Positions 22,532-30,257 are shown, numbered from the stretch's first letter. The stretch: 64,000 bases of DNA from Campylobacter rectus (GCF_004803795.1 NZ_CP012543.1:1426001-1490000), one strand, 5' to 3'. A program made the numbers and translations. Notes: a model not told the origin generated them from the letters alone.

Positions 22532-23945
22532 GGCCGCTATTTCCTTTCCTGATTTTTTCTATTTCTTGCAGTTTTTGCACGATTTGCTTCTCCTTTTCCA
22601 GCTCGTCGAGATATGTGTCGTATTCGATCCCTTTTTCTCTCAAAACCTCGATGCGCGTTTTAAATCCGCACTCGATCGCTTTGGCATTAGCGCTCACTTC
22701 TTTATTTGGATCGATATATTCCCATCCTTGAGGTTTAAAGCTAAAATGATCTAAAATTTCGCCGTATTCTTTGGGCGATATTCTGTTCATCAAAAGCTCT
22801 ATTTTTAGCCACTCTTTAAAGATGGCGTTGTGCATTTTGCGGCGGAGGAAATTTTGCACGCGTTTAAAGCCCCTTCGCTCGCTCGTCGTGCCTTGACGGA
22901 TCGAGCTGTAATTTACCTCGCGCAAATCGCCCGTAAGCGTGGCGTAGCTGATGCCTAGCGATCGCGCCACTTCTTGGTTGGTGCTTTTTAGGAAAAACTC
23001 GATATTGGTCGGGTTGTGCGGATCGATAAATTTAGGCTCGATGCCCGCGTCCAAATACCTCATCGTGCCAGTTTCCACGTTTTCGGGCAGGTCTATTTTG
23101 GCGCTTTCGTTCGTTAGCTCGCCCGTTTCTTCGTCAAACTCCGGAGCGATCCCGCCTATGCCGCCCTCGTCTTTTTGCGTATAAAATCCCGTCATTTCGC
23201 TAGCAAGGCGCGCGCGGTTTAACTCGGCTTTTTTAAATTTATCTTTTTGGTGTATGTCAAAAATCGCCGTGGCTAGCTTTGAGTTGCCGCGCGTTTGCTC
23301 GGCGATCATCGGTTTTCTTATGTGGATTACGTCTTTTGCTTCGATGCCGATGCGCTCGTTATGGTCTCTTTTTACGAAATACCTCACCGGCGTAAGGCTA
23401 AATTTGCTCTGTTTTTCTATGCCGTAAAATATAAATTTACTCTCGTCGGTGTAGTCGCTGTCGATACTCTCGGCGCTTATTAGCTCCATTTTGAGCGTTT
23501 CGCCCCGCACGAGCCTGATAAATGCCTCGCCGTCTCTGTAAAGCGCGTTTAGCGTTAGCTCTTCGTAGTCCTCAAAATCATAAACGCCGTAAACGCAGCA
23601 GTTTTCCTGCCATCTCCAAAACGCGTTTTGAATTTTGGTGTTTAGATCTTTATTTTTGGTTGCGATGTCGAGGATAAATCCCTGCTCGCCCAAAACCTCG
23701 CTATCTATCATGTCGAAAAAACCGCTAGCAAGACTTACGGCAGTGCTTATGCTGCGCGCTTGATGGCGTAAAATTTTATTCGCGCGATCGGGTTCGATAT
23801 TTCTAACTAGCCGGCTAAGCTCGCCTTGGTTGATCTCGGGGGCTTCGATGCTAGGGTATCTAAACATCTGCACCTTAGCCTTGGGCTTAAAAAATCCGCT
23901 CTTGCCTTTGGGTTGCTTTTTAGAAAAAAGGTTAAAAAATTTCAT
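22524..23945 (-). CDS. Phage portal protein, lambda B family
   Basis: A 473-residue portal of the lambda family. It has the LRHQARSISTAVSLASGFFD opening, the central ELISAESIDSDY and VIHIRKPMIAEQTRGNSKLA segments and the SYATLTGDLREVNYSSIRQG motif typical of this family. It forms the dodecameric ring for DNA entry. The ATG at 23943-23945 overlaps the stop of the gpW-like gene by one base (TGATG), so it is preferred over the TTG just before it. Confidence 0.93.
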   Translation of the reverse strand: MKFFNLFSKKQPKGKSGFFKPKAKVQMFRYPSIEAPEINQGELSRLVRNIEPDRANKILRHQARSISTAVSLASGFFDMIDSEVLGEQGFILDIATKNKDLNTKIQNAFWRWQENCCVYGVYDFEDYEELTLNALYRDGEAFIRLVRGETLKMELISAESIDSDYTDESKFIFYGIEKQSKFSLTPVRYFVKRDHNERIGIEAKDVIHIRKPMIAEQTRGNSKLATAIFDIHQKDKFKKAELNRARLASEMTGFYTQKDEGGIGGIAPEFDEETGELTNESAKIDLPENVETGTMRYLDAGIEPKFIDPHNPTNIEFFLKSTNQEVARSLGISYATLTGDLREVNYSSIRQGTTSERRGFKRVQNFLRRKMHNAIFKEWLKIELLMNRISPKEYGEILDHFSFKPQGWEYIDPNKEVSANAKAIECGFKTRIEVLREKGIEYDTYLDELEKEKQIVQKLQEIEKIRKGNSGRE

Positions 23946-24172
23946 CAATATTTACCACTAAAAACGTATTTAACGTTTGTTTTGCTTGCTCTCATATCTT
24001 TTATTAAAAGCGACTTTATGCGCCTTAACTCGTCTATTAGCTCGAGAGGCGAGCGTTTTACTATTCTTACGTTGTCGATTTCGTATTCTTTGATTTCGAC
24101 GCCGTTGCTTAAATTTAATATGACCGCGTCGATTGCTTCGTTTATTTTTACGATTTTCTCTCTCGGTTTTAT
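23945..24172 (-). CDS. gpW-like head-tail connector, apparent ATA start
   Basis: A 75-codon open frame directly before the portal gene gives a small helical protein (KPREKIVKINEAIDAVILNL; ...ELRRIKSLLIKDM) of the size and place of lambda gpW. The frame has no ATG, GTG or TTG after the upstream stop. A perfect AAGGAG site lies 6 bases before an ATA at 24170-24172, which is the likely (mutated) start. Just upstream lies a palindromic repeat block that may have displaced the original leader. Confidence 0.55.
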   Translation of the reverse strand: MKPREKIVKINEAIDAVILNLSNGVEIKEYEIDNVRIVKRSPLELIDELRRIKSLLIKDMRASKTNVKYVFSGKY

Positions 24173-24184
24173 GGCGTGCTCCTT

Positions 24185-24290
24185 GTTGGTTGCAAAGCCG
24201 AGCCGAGATGCGGCAGGGCGTTTTCCAGCTACGCTTCGCTACGCGCTAGAAATCCCCCTCGCTCTGCTCGGGTCGCGTTGCTGATTTTGC
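24185..24290. repeat. Palindromic repeat block in front of the connector gene
   Basis: GC-rich inverted words (GCTACGCTTCGCTACGCGC; CCCTCGCTCTGCTCGGG; CCGAGCCGAG) are packed between hicA and the connector gene. The word CTTCGCTACGC recurs in the insertion-sequence copies at 36,374 and 44,440. No gene is seen here. Confidence 0.5.
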
Positions 24291-24348
24291 ATAAGCGTCA
24301 TATTATCAAAGTGGCTTTTTGGTTTATACAAGGGATTTTTAATAATAC

Positions 24349-24365
24349 TTGTGTATAATACACAA
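24349..24365. promoter_or_regulatory. hicAB promoter and 17-bp palindromic operator
   Basis: TTGTGTAT-A-ATACACAA is a perfect palindrome that contains the -10 box TATAAT. It lies 16 bp before the hicA start. HicB antitoxins with a ribbon-helix-helix domain bind such sites and repress their own operon. Confidence 0.75.
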
Positions 24366-24380
24366 TATAAGGTTTAAAAA

Positions 24381-24605
24381 ATGAGCAAAAAAAATAAATT
24401 ATTAAAAGAGCTTGAAAATAACCCGACTAACGTAAGATTTGAAGTCCTAGAAAAGCTTTTGCGAGATAACGGATTTGAGCTAAAAAGTATCAAAGGATCT
24501 CATCATAGCTTTTCAAACGGTAAGCTACTGATAACGCTACCTTATCACAAGCCTATGAAAATTTTCTACGTAAAAGCGGTTTTGAAAGCTACTAAAGGAG
24601 AGTAA
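24381..24605 (+). CDS. hicA: HicA mRNA interferase toxin
   Basis: The 74-residue protein has the HicA (YcfA) fold: a VLEKLLRDNGFEL helix-strand, then GSHHSF with the catalytic His, and the closing LPYHKPMKIFYVKAVLKA. It cleaves mRNA and is neutralised by HicB. It lies 1 bp before hicB. The pair sits inside the leftward head operon on the opposite strand. Confidence 0.92.
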   Translation: MSKKNKLLKELENNPTNVRFEVLEKLLRDNGFELKSIKGSHHSFSNGKLLITLPYHKPMKIFYVKAVLKATKGE

Positions 24606-24606
24606 A

Positions 24607-24969
24607 ATGAAAAAAGATCTAGATTATTACTTAAATTTACCGTATAAAATAGAGTTAAAAAAAATCCCACAAAGCGAAGGCGGGGGATGGGGCGCGTTTA
24701 TGCCTGAATTTAACGGCGTAGCATTTTTTTACGGTGACGGAGAGAGCAAAAACGAGGCCTTGGATGAGCTTGACGCGGCGTTTAGGGCTACTTTGGAAGC
24801 TTTACTCGAAAGCGGCGCGACAATACCCGAGCCAGCTAGCGAAGAAAAACGCGTGCGCGTAAACGTAAATTTGCCTAAATCCCTGCTTGAGGCGATCGAC
24901 AAAGTAAGCTCCAATCGCTCTAAATTTCTAACCGATGCGGCAAATTTAAAGCTAGCGAGGTTGGTTTAA
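24607..24969 (+). CDS. hicB: HicB antitoxin
   Basis: The 120-residue protein has the HicB partial RNase H-like domain (GGGWGAFMPEFNGVAFFYGD, about 26-45, and ALDELDAAFRATLEAL) and a C-terminal ribbon-helix-helix DNA-binding part (VNVNLPKSLLEAIDKV). It neutralises HicA and represses the operon through the palindrome at 24349-24365. Confidence 0.92.
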   Translation: MKKDLDYYLNLPYKIELKKIPQSEGGGWGAFMPEFNGVAFFYGDGESKNEALDELDAAFRATLEALLESGATIPEPASEEKRVRVNVNLPKSLLEAIDKVSSNRSKFLTDAANLKLARLV

Positions 24970-24971
24970 AT

Positions 24972-25418
24972 TTAAGCGTATTGCTTGTAAATTTTAGATT
25001 CTTTAAGCTCTTTTAGCGTTTCTTCTATCTCGTAGTTTAGCGCGTTTTGCGTCTCGTCGCTTAAATTTACGCGCATTTTTATTTTATTAGGGAGATTATA
25101 AAGCCTATTTGATAGCGTCGAGGCTATATCGCTCAGATCCTTTTCGAGCTTAAAAATTGGCACTACTTCGCCCTTTTTTTCGGCCAAAATTAGCTTTTTT
25201 ATCTCAGCGTCGGCAAATTCCTTCTGCGCTCTAGCTTCGGTTAGCCCGTAGGTGCTCGTAGCGTTTGCTATTTTATACTCGATATAGCTTTGGACGCACT
25301 CTTTTAGATCCCATTTATTGCGCCCGATCTTGGTTATCACACCCTCGTTTTCTAAGTCTTGGATGCGGCGCTGCGTGAGAGATAAAATATCGCTTAGCTC
25401 TTTAGTCGTCACGTCCAT
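24972..25418 (-). CDS. Terminase small subunit (Nu1-like)
   Basis: The 148-residue protein starts with a winged HTH (TTKELSDILSLTQRRIQDLE) and continues with a helical part (EARAQKEFADAEIKKLILAE) typical of lambda Nu1-type small terminases. It recognises the packaging site and recruits the large subunit. In lambda the small subunit precedes the large one; here the order is reversed. Confidence 0.85.
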   Translation of the reverse strand: MDVTTKELSDILSLTQRRIQDLENEGVITKIGRNKWDLKECVQSYIEYKIANATSTYGLTEARAQKEFADAEIKKLILAEKKGEVVPIFKLEKDLSDIASTLSNRLYNLPNKIKMRVNLSDETQNALNYEIEETLKELKESKIYKQYA

Positions 25419-25455
25419 TTTAACTCCTTAGCGCATGGTAGCGACATAGATGTCA

Positions 25456-25722
25456 TTAGCATGCATCTTCTGATTTTGTAAAAAGCGATAGTTCGCTTTC
25501 ACATTTTGCTTTTAGCGCGCGTTTTTGCTCGGCGATGTTTTGGATATGATGCTTTAGTTTGAGGTTGCCTTTGGCAAAATTCTCTATAATGAGATCTATC
25601 ATGTCACTCTTTTTCATCTCATAAGCTTCGCAAAGTAGCTCAAAAGTAGATGCGTTGTCGATGCTGATCGTAAAATCGTATCGCGTTTTTTTGATTTTTA
25701 GATTGTCATGGATTTTTATCAT
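25456..25722 (-). CDS. Small RHH-like protein between terminase genes, 88 aa
   Basis: The start is the ATG at 25720-25722, which overlaps the terminase stop as ATGA. The protein has a beta strand then two helices (RYDFTISIDNASTFELLCEA; KKSDMIDLIIENF), as in ribbon-helix-helix DNA-binding proteins. A regulatory role in packaging or late expression is possible. Confidence 0.6.
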   Translation of the reverse strand: MIKIHDNLKIKKTRYDFTISIDNASTFELLCEAYEMKKSDMIDLIIENFAKGNLKLKHHIQNIAEQKRALKAKCESELSLFTKSEDAC

Positions 25723-27419
25723 CTCTTGCCCTTTAACGCCAAATTTAGCATTTTTGCGCCGGCATAAGCCAAAAGCGTAATGTCTAGCGCCTCGTTTCGA
25801 TCCCTGGTTTTTACCCATCGCAGTTTTAAATATCCGTTTTTGTCTTTGGTTTTTTCTATTTTTTCAGACGTAAGCTGCTTAAAAAACTCCTCTTTGTAGC
25901 TCTCGCTAAAATGGAAATAACCCGCACCCGGCTCGTCAATGCGTAGCAATCGGTAGAGCTCGCTTTTGCCTGCATACGTTCCAATCGGCATAAATTTTAC
26001 GCCCCTTTGGATGATTTTTATCTTGTTTAAAAAAGCAGCTTTACCGCTTTGCTCGCTCAGGCCTTTTGTGGCGATGAAGTTTTTATTTAAACTGACTAGG
26101 CGATAAACTCGCTCGGTATTAAATCCGCTATCGATTAGAGCAAGCGAGATAACAAGACTTCTGCCGTCTTCTTTTTTAAATTTCTTACAAAGATATTTAT
26201 ACGTATCCGCCCAAACTTTATCCTGGTCGGTATTGCCCCAAATTTGAACGTGCTCGATACAATATGCCTCTAGTCCCCTGCCCCAGCCGATGAAGTTTAT
26301 CTCAGTGCGATTATCTTGAATATCCACGCCGGCGGTTATAAATTTAACCTCAGCCGGTAGGCTTTGATCGTTATAGCTCTCAATTCTATTTAAAAATTCG
26401 TTTTCGTCAATCTTGATCGCCGGCGGCTCGAAGCTCTCGCATTTAATGGTATTGATAAAGGTTTGGAGTTTAAGGTGATTGTCTTTTGAACGATACCAAT
26501 CCTTTACGACGTCCTCCATCGTGTAAAATGGGCTATAAAGCGCGTTTAGGAAAAACCCTGCGACGTCCGAGCGCGGATTGCCGGCGATCCACTCGCCGCC
26601 CTTTACTGCCTCGTTTTTTTGCTGCTCGGTCAAAAGCGCGCCGCATTCGCAGCACTGATAGCGCGCGCTCTCAAAGATCGGCGCGTCGCTCTCATCTTTA
26701 TCCCACGCTAAAAACTCAAACTTCATCGTTTGAGCAAAACCGCACTCCGGGCATTTGATATAAAATTTTCGCTGATCGCTAAGCTCATATTCGCCCTCTA
26801 TCGTTGAGCTACCCTTGACCGTCGGCGTCGAGCTTATAATGATTTTGCGGTCAAAAAACGTTTTTGTGCGCTTTTCGGCTAGCTCGATACTATCGCCCTC
26901 TTTGGTAGGCTCGCATCGATCGGCCTCATCCACTAGCAAAATTTTTATCGGCTTACTTGCTAGTTTGCTTGGGCTATTTGAGCCCACCAGCGCAAGGTTG
27001 CCGCCTTTAAAGTTTTTGATTAGGATCGTATCGTTTGCATCGTTTGAGGTTATGAGATCGTTTAAAACATTGCAATCTCTAAACATCGGAGCTAAACGGC
27101 GTTTTGAATAATCCTTGGCGTCCGTATCGTTTGGGAGTAAAAATAAAATAGTGCTAGGCTCTTGATGAATAAAATAACCGATAGCATTATTAATCGTTTC
27201 GCTTTTGCCGACTTGCGATCCCCAAAGCAGAACTATTTTGCGGCGCTTAGGGTTTGAGATTTCATTCATCGGCTCAACTTGATACGAAAATGCTTTAAAC
27301 CTTCCGTAGTTGCTTGAGCTCTCACGACTCAGAATTCTAAACTTCTCAGCCCACTGCGTTAAATTTAACCTCGGTTTGATAAAAATCGCATTTGCGAAAA
27401 TATCTATAATTTTACCCAT
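25719..27419 (-). CDS. Terminase large subunit (lambda GpA-like)
   Basis: A 566-residue packaging motor. Residues 67-73 (GSQVGKS) are the Walker A-like ATP site, LLVDEADR (about 161-168) the Walker B, and SSTPT (about 199-203) the coupling motif. A zinc-binding block with CPECG and CCECG (about 226-258) is typical of GpA. The C-terminal nuclease region starts with FITAGVDIQDNR. It cuts concatemers at cos and pumps DNA into the head. It is the first gene of the leftward late operon. Confidence 0.93.
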   Translation of the reverse strand: MGKIIDIFANAIFIKPRLNLTQWAEKFRILSRESSSNYGRFKAFSYQVEPMNEISNPKRRKIVLLWGSQVGKSETINNAIGYFIHQEPSTILFLLPNDTDAKDYSKRRLAPMFRDCNVLNDLITSNDANDTILIKNFKGGNLALVGSNSPSKLASKPIKILLVDEADRCEPTKEGDSIELAEKRTKTFFDRKIIISSTPTVKGSSTIEGEYELSDQRKFYIKCPECGFAQTMKFEFLAWDKDESDAPIFESARYQCCECGALLTEQQKNEAVKGGEWIAGNPRSDVAGFFLNALYSPFYTMEDVVKDWYRSKDNHLKLQTFINTIKCESFEPPAIKIDENEFLNRIESYNDQSLPAEVKFITAGVDIQDNRTEINFIGWGRGLEAYCIEHVQIWGNTDQDKVWADTYKYLCKKFKKEDGRSLVISLALIDSGFNTERVYRLVSLNKNFIATKGLSEQSGKAAFLNKIKIIQRGVKFMPIGTYAGKSELYRLLRIDEPGAGYFHFSESYKEEFFKQLTSEKIEKTKDKNGYLKLRWVKTRDRNEALDITLLAYAGAKMLNLALKGKR

Positions 27420-28019
27420 TACGTTTTTTGATTTTATGATTTTATAAAAGTTGGTTTGTAGTCAGTGGCTCTGTTAATGTCTTTATTTTAGCATTTTTTA
27501 GATAAAAATTCAAATTAAAAGCCCCTAAAATACGGCTTTTAACAATGTTTTTATAATTTTTTTATATGAAATTATACTTTTTAAGTTTTTATCTCTTTTT
27601 TTATTTAAATTTACTAACAAAAAGCCCTTAAAAACGAAAACGAACCCCCTTAAGTTTCATTATATCTCTCAACTTTTCGCGCGTGAGCCCCCGCAGTAGA
27701 AATATTCCCCCAGAAGAACCTAAGTTTATTTGAGCTTATTTGCACCGCTATTAAGAGAGGCTTGCACGTTACGTTTTTAGTTGGATTGCACGCTAACGTT
27801 TTAAAATAAACCGCTCACGCATCGCCCACGTCGCCGTTATAGGCGTTTTTTGTATCCGTATAGTTAAGCGGACTTTAAGCAAATCAATAACCCGCGAGTT
27901 AAGCGGACTTTAAGCGAGTGTATATCGGGAATTTATCGGAAATTAAGCTACCTCGCGCGCTGCCACGTGTATAAATTTAGCCGCCTGATTTGATACACTC
28001 CACACAAAAAAGGTAATAA
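27420..28019. other. Divergent control region between packaging and tail genes
   Basis: A 600-bp gap without genes separates leftward terminase from rightward gpU. It holds a 7-bp hairpin (AAAAGCC / GGCTTTT, 27517-27540), two exact 18-bp direct repeats (27863-27880 and 27898-27915, period 35), two imperfect copies of GCACGTTACGTTTT (about 27766-27803) and GTGTATAAAT about 50 bp before gpU. It is the natural place for divergent late promoters and for the packaging (cos) site, but neither is proven. Confidence 0.5.
27863..27915. repeat. Two 18-bp direct repeats, period 35
   Basis: GTTAAGCGGACTTTAAGC occurs exactly at 27863-27880 and 27898-27915. Iterated sites of this kind may bind the terminase small subunit or a late activator. 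Confidence 0.75.
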
Positions 28020-28400
28020 ATGTTAATCGTCATCGATCGTTATATTTTTGAAGTAAAGCACAATATTTTAAGCATATCAAAAACCACTAGCATAAACTTT
28101 GACAAGCAAAACACCATCACAAAGCCCGTTTATACCCACCTGGGCGGATACGAGGACGAGGTCAGTTTTGAGGCCGTGATATTACTTGAGGATATGGCGG
28201 AGTTTGCCGGCTTTGAGGAGCTCGTTAAGCTCGGTAAGCCGCTTGACATTTCGACTTTTGATCTCGCCGACGATAGGAGGATCTTTATCACCAAGCTCAC
28301 CCAAACCGTCGCAAATTTCGTTAAAACTCAGCTAAACGGCGTAACCTACTACACAAAAAAGCTGCAAATTTCGGGATATTTGATAGGAAGGGCAAACTAG
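28020..28400 (+). CDS. Phage tail protein U (P2 U-like)
   Basis: A 126-residue member of the P2 U family (ISKTTSINFDKQNTITKP; THLGGYEDEVSFEAVILLED; KKLQISGYLI). U caps the tail during assembly. It starts the small rightward tail block (U, Z-like, X, D), set apart from the main leftward tail operon. Confidence 0.85.
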   Translation: MLIVIDRYIFEVKHNILSISKTTSINFDKQNTITKPVYTHLGGYEDEVSFEAVILLEDMAEFAGFEELVKLGKPLDISTFDLADDRRIFITKLTQTVANFVKTQLNGVTYYTKKLQISGYLIGRAN

Positions 28401-28405
28401 GCGCA

Positions 28406-28975
28406 ATGAGCTCTAATCGCAATCATCAAGTCCTTTTACGACTAGAACGCGACGTTATTAACGCCATGAATAGAACTTTAACGCGTGCAAAGAAAGAGCA
28501 ACATAGCCACCTATGTAAACGCCTAAATATAGACAAAAAACTACTATCTAAAAGGCTAAAGCCGTATCGAGCAAGACTAAACGATTTAAAAATAAAAATA
28601 AAAACGTTCAACGAAAAAATATCCATTAGAGATTTGAAATACGAATCGGGTAGCAACGGTAGCGCAAGAATAATGCCGAGACACGGGATAGTCATAACAC
28701 TCAAGCACTATAAAATTCAGAAAAATAAAACAAATAAAAAAGATTTTTTTATTTCGCATAAACCCTATAAAATACCGGGCTTCATCACAAAAACCGCATC
28801 AAAAGAAGGCATCGTCTCAAGCTATAAAACAAAAAACGGCGTCAAGTATAGCGCACCCAGACCTTATACCACCATAACGCACATGAACGCCGCTATAGTC
28901 GATTTTACGCAAAAGGATATAGACGTTATCCTCAATAAAGCCCAAGAAATCTTTAATCAGGAGTTATCAAAATGA
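28406..28975 (+). CDS. Phage minor tail protein, Z-like
   Basis: A 189-residue basic protein encoded 5 bp after U. The N-terminal helical part (ERDVINAMNRTLTRAKKEQH) and the RIMPRHGIVITLKHYKI segment resemble prophage minor tail protein Z. It may act in tail completion. It overlaps X by 4 bases. Family assignment is moderately certain. Confidence 0.65.
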   Translation: MSSNRNHQVLLRLERDVINAMNRTLTRAKKEQHSHLCKRLNIDKKLLSKRLKPYRARLNDLKIKIKTFNEKISIRDLKYESGSNGSARIMPRHGIVITLKHYKIQKNKTNKKDFFISHKPYKIPGFITKTASKEGIVSSYKTKNGVKYSAPRPYTTITHMNAAIVDFTQKDIDVILNKAQEIFNQELSK

Positions 28976-29175
28976 AATACCTAGCCAAAGACGGCGACAC
29001 GTTAGACATGATCTGTTACAAACACTACAATAGCCTAAACGATAACGTTTACTCGCAGTTTTTAAGAGCCAACGAGCATCTTTTGGGCAAAGAAAAACTA
29101 TCGGGCGGCGATGTCGTAAATTTGCCTGATATAGAAGTCAAAGCCGCAGTAAAGGTTACGTATCTATGGGATTAG
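28972..29175 (+). CDS. Phage tail protein X (LysM-like, P2 X)
   Basis: The 67-residue protein has the P2 X pattern: DGDTLDMICYKHYNS (about 8-22), NEHLLGKEKLSGGDVVNLPD (about 35-54). X is a baseplate/tail protein with a LysM-like fold. Its 3' end overlaps the convergent gene at 29156 by 20 bases. In P2, X and D are close; here a 1.4-kb block separates them. Confidence 0.85.
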   Translation: MKYLAKDGDTLDMICYKHYNSLNDNVYSQFLRANEHLLGKEKLSGGDVVNLPDIEVKAAVKVTYLWD

Positions 29176-29344
29176 CGCGTTTGCTCCCGCTTCTTGGTTT
29201 AGCGTATATCAGCGTTTCGTTTTTGCCCGCGAGTTTCTTAGCCTCTTTTTCGCTTTTCACGATATAGACGTTTATCACGTTGTTGCTTCCGTATATCGCG
29301 ATGTTGTCGCTTCCGATAGCTACTACTTGCGGGCTCTCTCGCAT
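29156..29344 (-). CDS. Small protein with the same Asn-rich motif, 62 aa
   Basis: Residues 7-25, VVAIGSDNIAIYGSNNVIN, repeat the pattern of the motif in the two repressor-like proteins at 5317 and 5706, here without any HTH domain. The rest is basic and polar. A good AAAGG site precedes the ATG. It follows the Rha-type gene with a 10-bp gap. Function unknown; it could bind the same partner or interfere with the regulators. Confidence 0.6.
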   Translation of the reverse strand: MRESPQVVAIGSDNIAIYGSNNVINVYIVKSEKEAKKLAGKNETLIYAKPRSGSKRANPIDT

Positions 29345-29354
29345 CTTTGCGCCT

Positions 29355-29882
29355 TTATTTCACGTATTCTGCTATCGCGTCTATCATCGCGGCATTGGCT
29401 TGCTTGACGAGATTTAGCGCGTTTATTATCTTTTCTTTTTGCGGCTCGCTCACATAGCTTTTACCCGCCATTTGACGCTTTAACAGGGCGATTTTGCGGT
29501 TTTTGGCCGCTATTTTCGCTCTTTGCCCGCTCTCGCTTTTGCGGCGCGACCTCTTTAGAAGCTCCTCTTGCATAAGATTAAAGGCCTTGATGTATTCGAT
29601 TTTCCACTTATACGCCCTCTCGCCCGTAAATCCCATTACGAGCAAAGCAAAGCCGTCTTTAGTGATCTTATACATCGGCAGTTTGCGCCCCGTGCTATCG
29701 ACATACTCACTCACCTTAAAATTAAGGCGAGTAAATTCATCAGACGGAAGCTCGCTGATTTTAGCCAAAACATTATCGTGCCTTTTCTCGAAAACCTCGG
29801 CTATCTGAAGCGAAGTCGTGAAAATTTTACTCCTGACGGCCAAAAGCTCCACCTCGCAGTTATTTATTATCATCGTTTGCAT
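29355..29882 (-). CDS. Rha-type phage regulatory protein
   Basis: The start is the ATG at 29880-29882 (AAAGGA site); a longer in-frame extension is not supported. Residues 15-105 form the Rha/pRha domain: TSLQIAEVFEKRHDNVLAKI, MYKITKDGFALLVMGFTGER and AYKWKIEYIKAFNLMQEEL. The C-terminal 70 residues are a basic helical region. Rha proteins act as phage regulators that affect growth in certain hosts. Confidence 0.88.
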   Translation of the reverse strand: MQTMIINNCEVELLAVRSKIFTTSLQIAEVFEKRHDNVLAKISELPSDEFTRLNFKVSEYVDSTGRKLPMYKITKDGFALLVMGFTGERAYKWKIEYIKAFNLMQEELLKRSRRKSESGQRAKIAAKNRKIALLKRQMAGKSYVSEPQKEKIINALNLVKQANAAMIDAIAEYVK

Positions 29883-29992
29883 TTTTCGTCCTTTCTTAGA
29901 TCTTCGACCTCTTTTTCTAGGCGAGTTATTCGCCGCTCGTCCACGCCTACCCAAGCCGCCAAAACGGCTATCAATATAAACTCGATGCTCAT
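29870..29992 (-). CDS. Tiny membrane protein, 40 aa
   Basis: It starts at the ATG 29990-29992 with a clear AAAGGAG site. Residues 3-17 (IEFILIAVLAAWVGV) form a membrane helix, followed by a short charged coiled-coil (ERRITRLEKEVEDLRKDEK). It overlaps the Rha-type gene by 13 bases, so the two are probably coupled. Function unknown. Confidence 0.6.
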   Translation of the reverse strand: MSIEFILIAVLAAWVGVDERRITRLEKEVEDLRKDEKCKR

Positions 29993-30005
29993 TTCCGCTC
30001 CTTTA

Positions 30006-30014
30006 TGATATAAT
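30006..30014 (+). promoter_or_regulatory. Rightward TGnTATAAT promoter antisense to the 26-residue peptide gene
   Basis: TGATATAAT is a perfect extended -10 box on the plus strand. A transcript from here (start about 30021) would run antisense through the peptide gene at 30055-30135. It lies in the gap before the gene at 29870-29992. Confidence 0.45.
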
Positions 30015-30054
30015 CTAACTCGGAAAAGATGAAAACCCCATCGCGGGGGCCGGT

Positions 30055-30135
30055 CTAGCTCGTAAAGAGTTTGACTATCGCCGTTACGTAAAAGGCGATT
30101 TGCAAGATTGTCGCGATCAACCTTAGCTTTTTCAT
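30055..30135 (-). CDS. 26-residue hydrophobic peptide gene
   Basis: The frame starts at the ATG 30133-30135 with a very strong AAAGGAGG site. The peptide is two Lys, then an almost unbroken hydrophobic helix (RLIATILQIAFYVTAIVKLF). Size and layout are like type I toxins or small phage membrane peptides. A plus-strand promoter at 30006-30014 could make an antisense RNA against it. Upstream lie a TATAAT (minus strand, 30196-30191) and operator 1. Confidence 0.5.
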   Translation of the reverse strand: MKKLRLIATILQIAFYVTAIVKLFTS

Positions 30136-30159
30136 CTTTTCCTCCTTTCGTTTGGATTT

Positions 30160-30182
30160 AAAACAAATGATTTATTTGTTTT
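30160..30182. promoter_or_regulatory. Operator 1, ACAAAT-N5-ATTTGT type
   Basis: AAAACAAAT-GATTT-ATTTGTTTT is a perfect 9-bp inverted repeat. It lies just downstream of the leftward -10 box (30196-30191) and before the 26-residue peptide gene. Its core ACAAAT-N5-ATTTGT is the same as in operator 2. Confidence 0.75.
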
Positions 30183-30257
30183 ATGAGTGAATTATAACAT
30201 ATTTTAGTTGTATTGTCAATAGCTTTATAAATATTTTAGTTATTTTTATATAAAATA

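Noticed and set aside
27863-27915. CRISPR-like short repeats
   Set aside because: Only two copies with a 17-bp spacer and no cas genes; better read as a protein-binding site.
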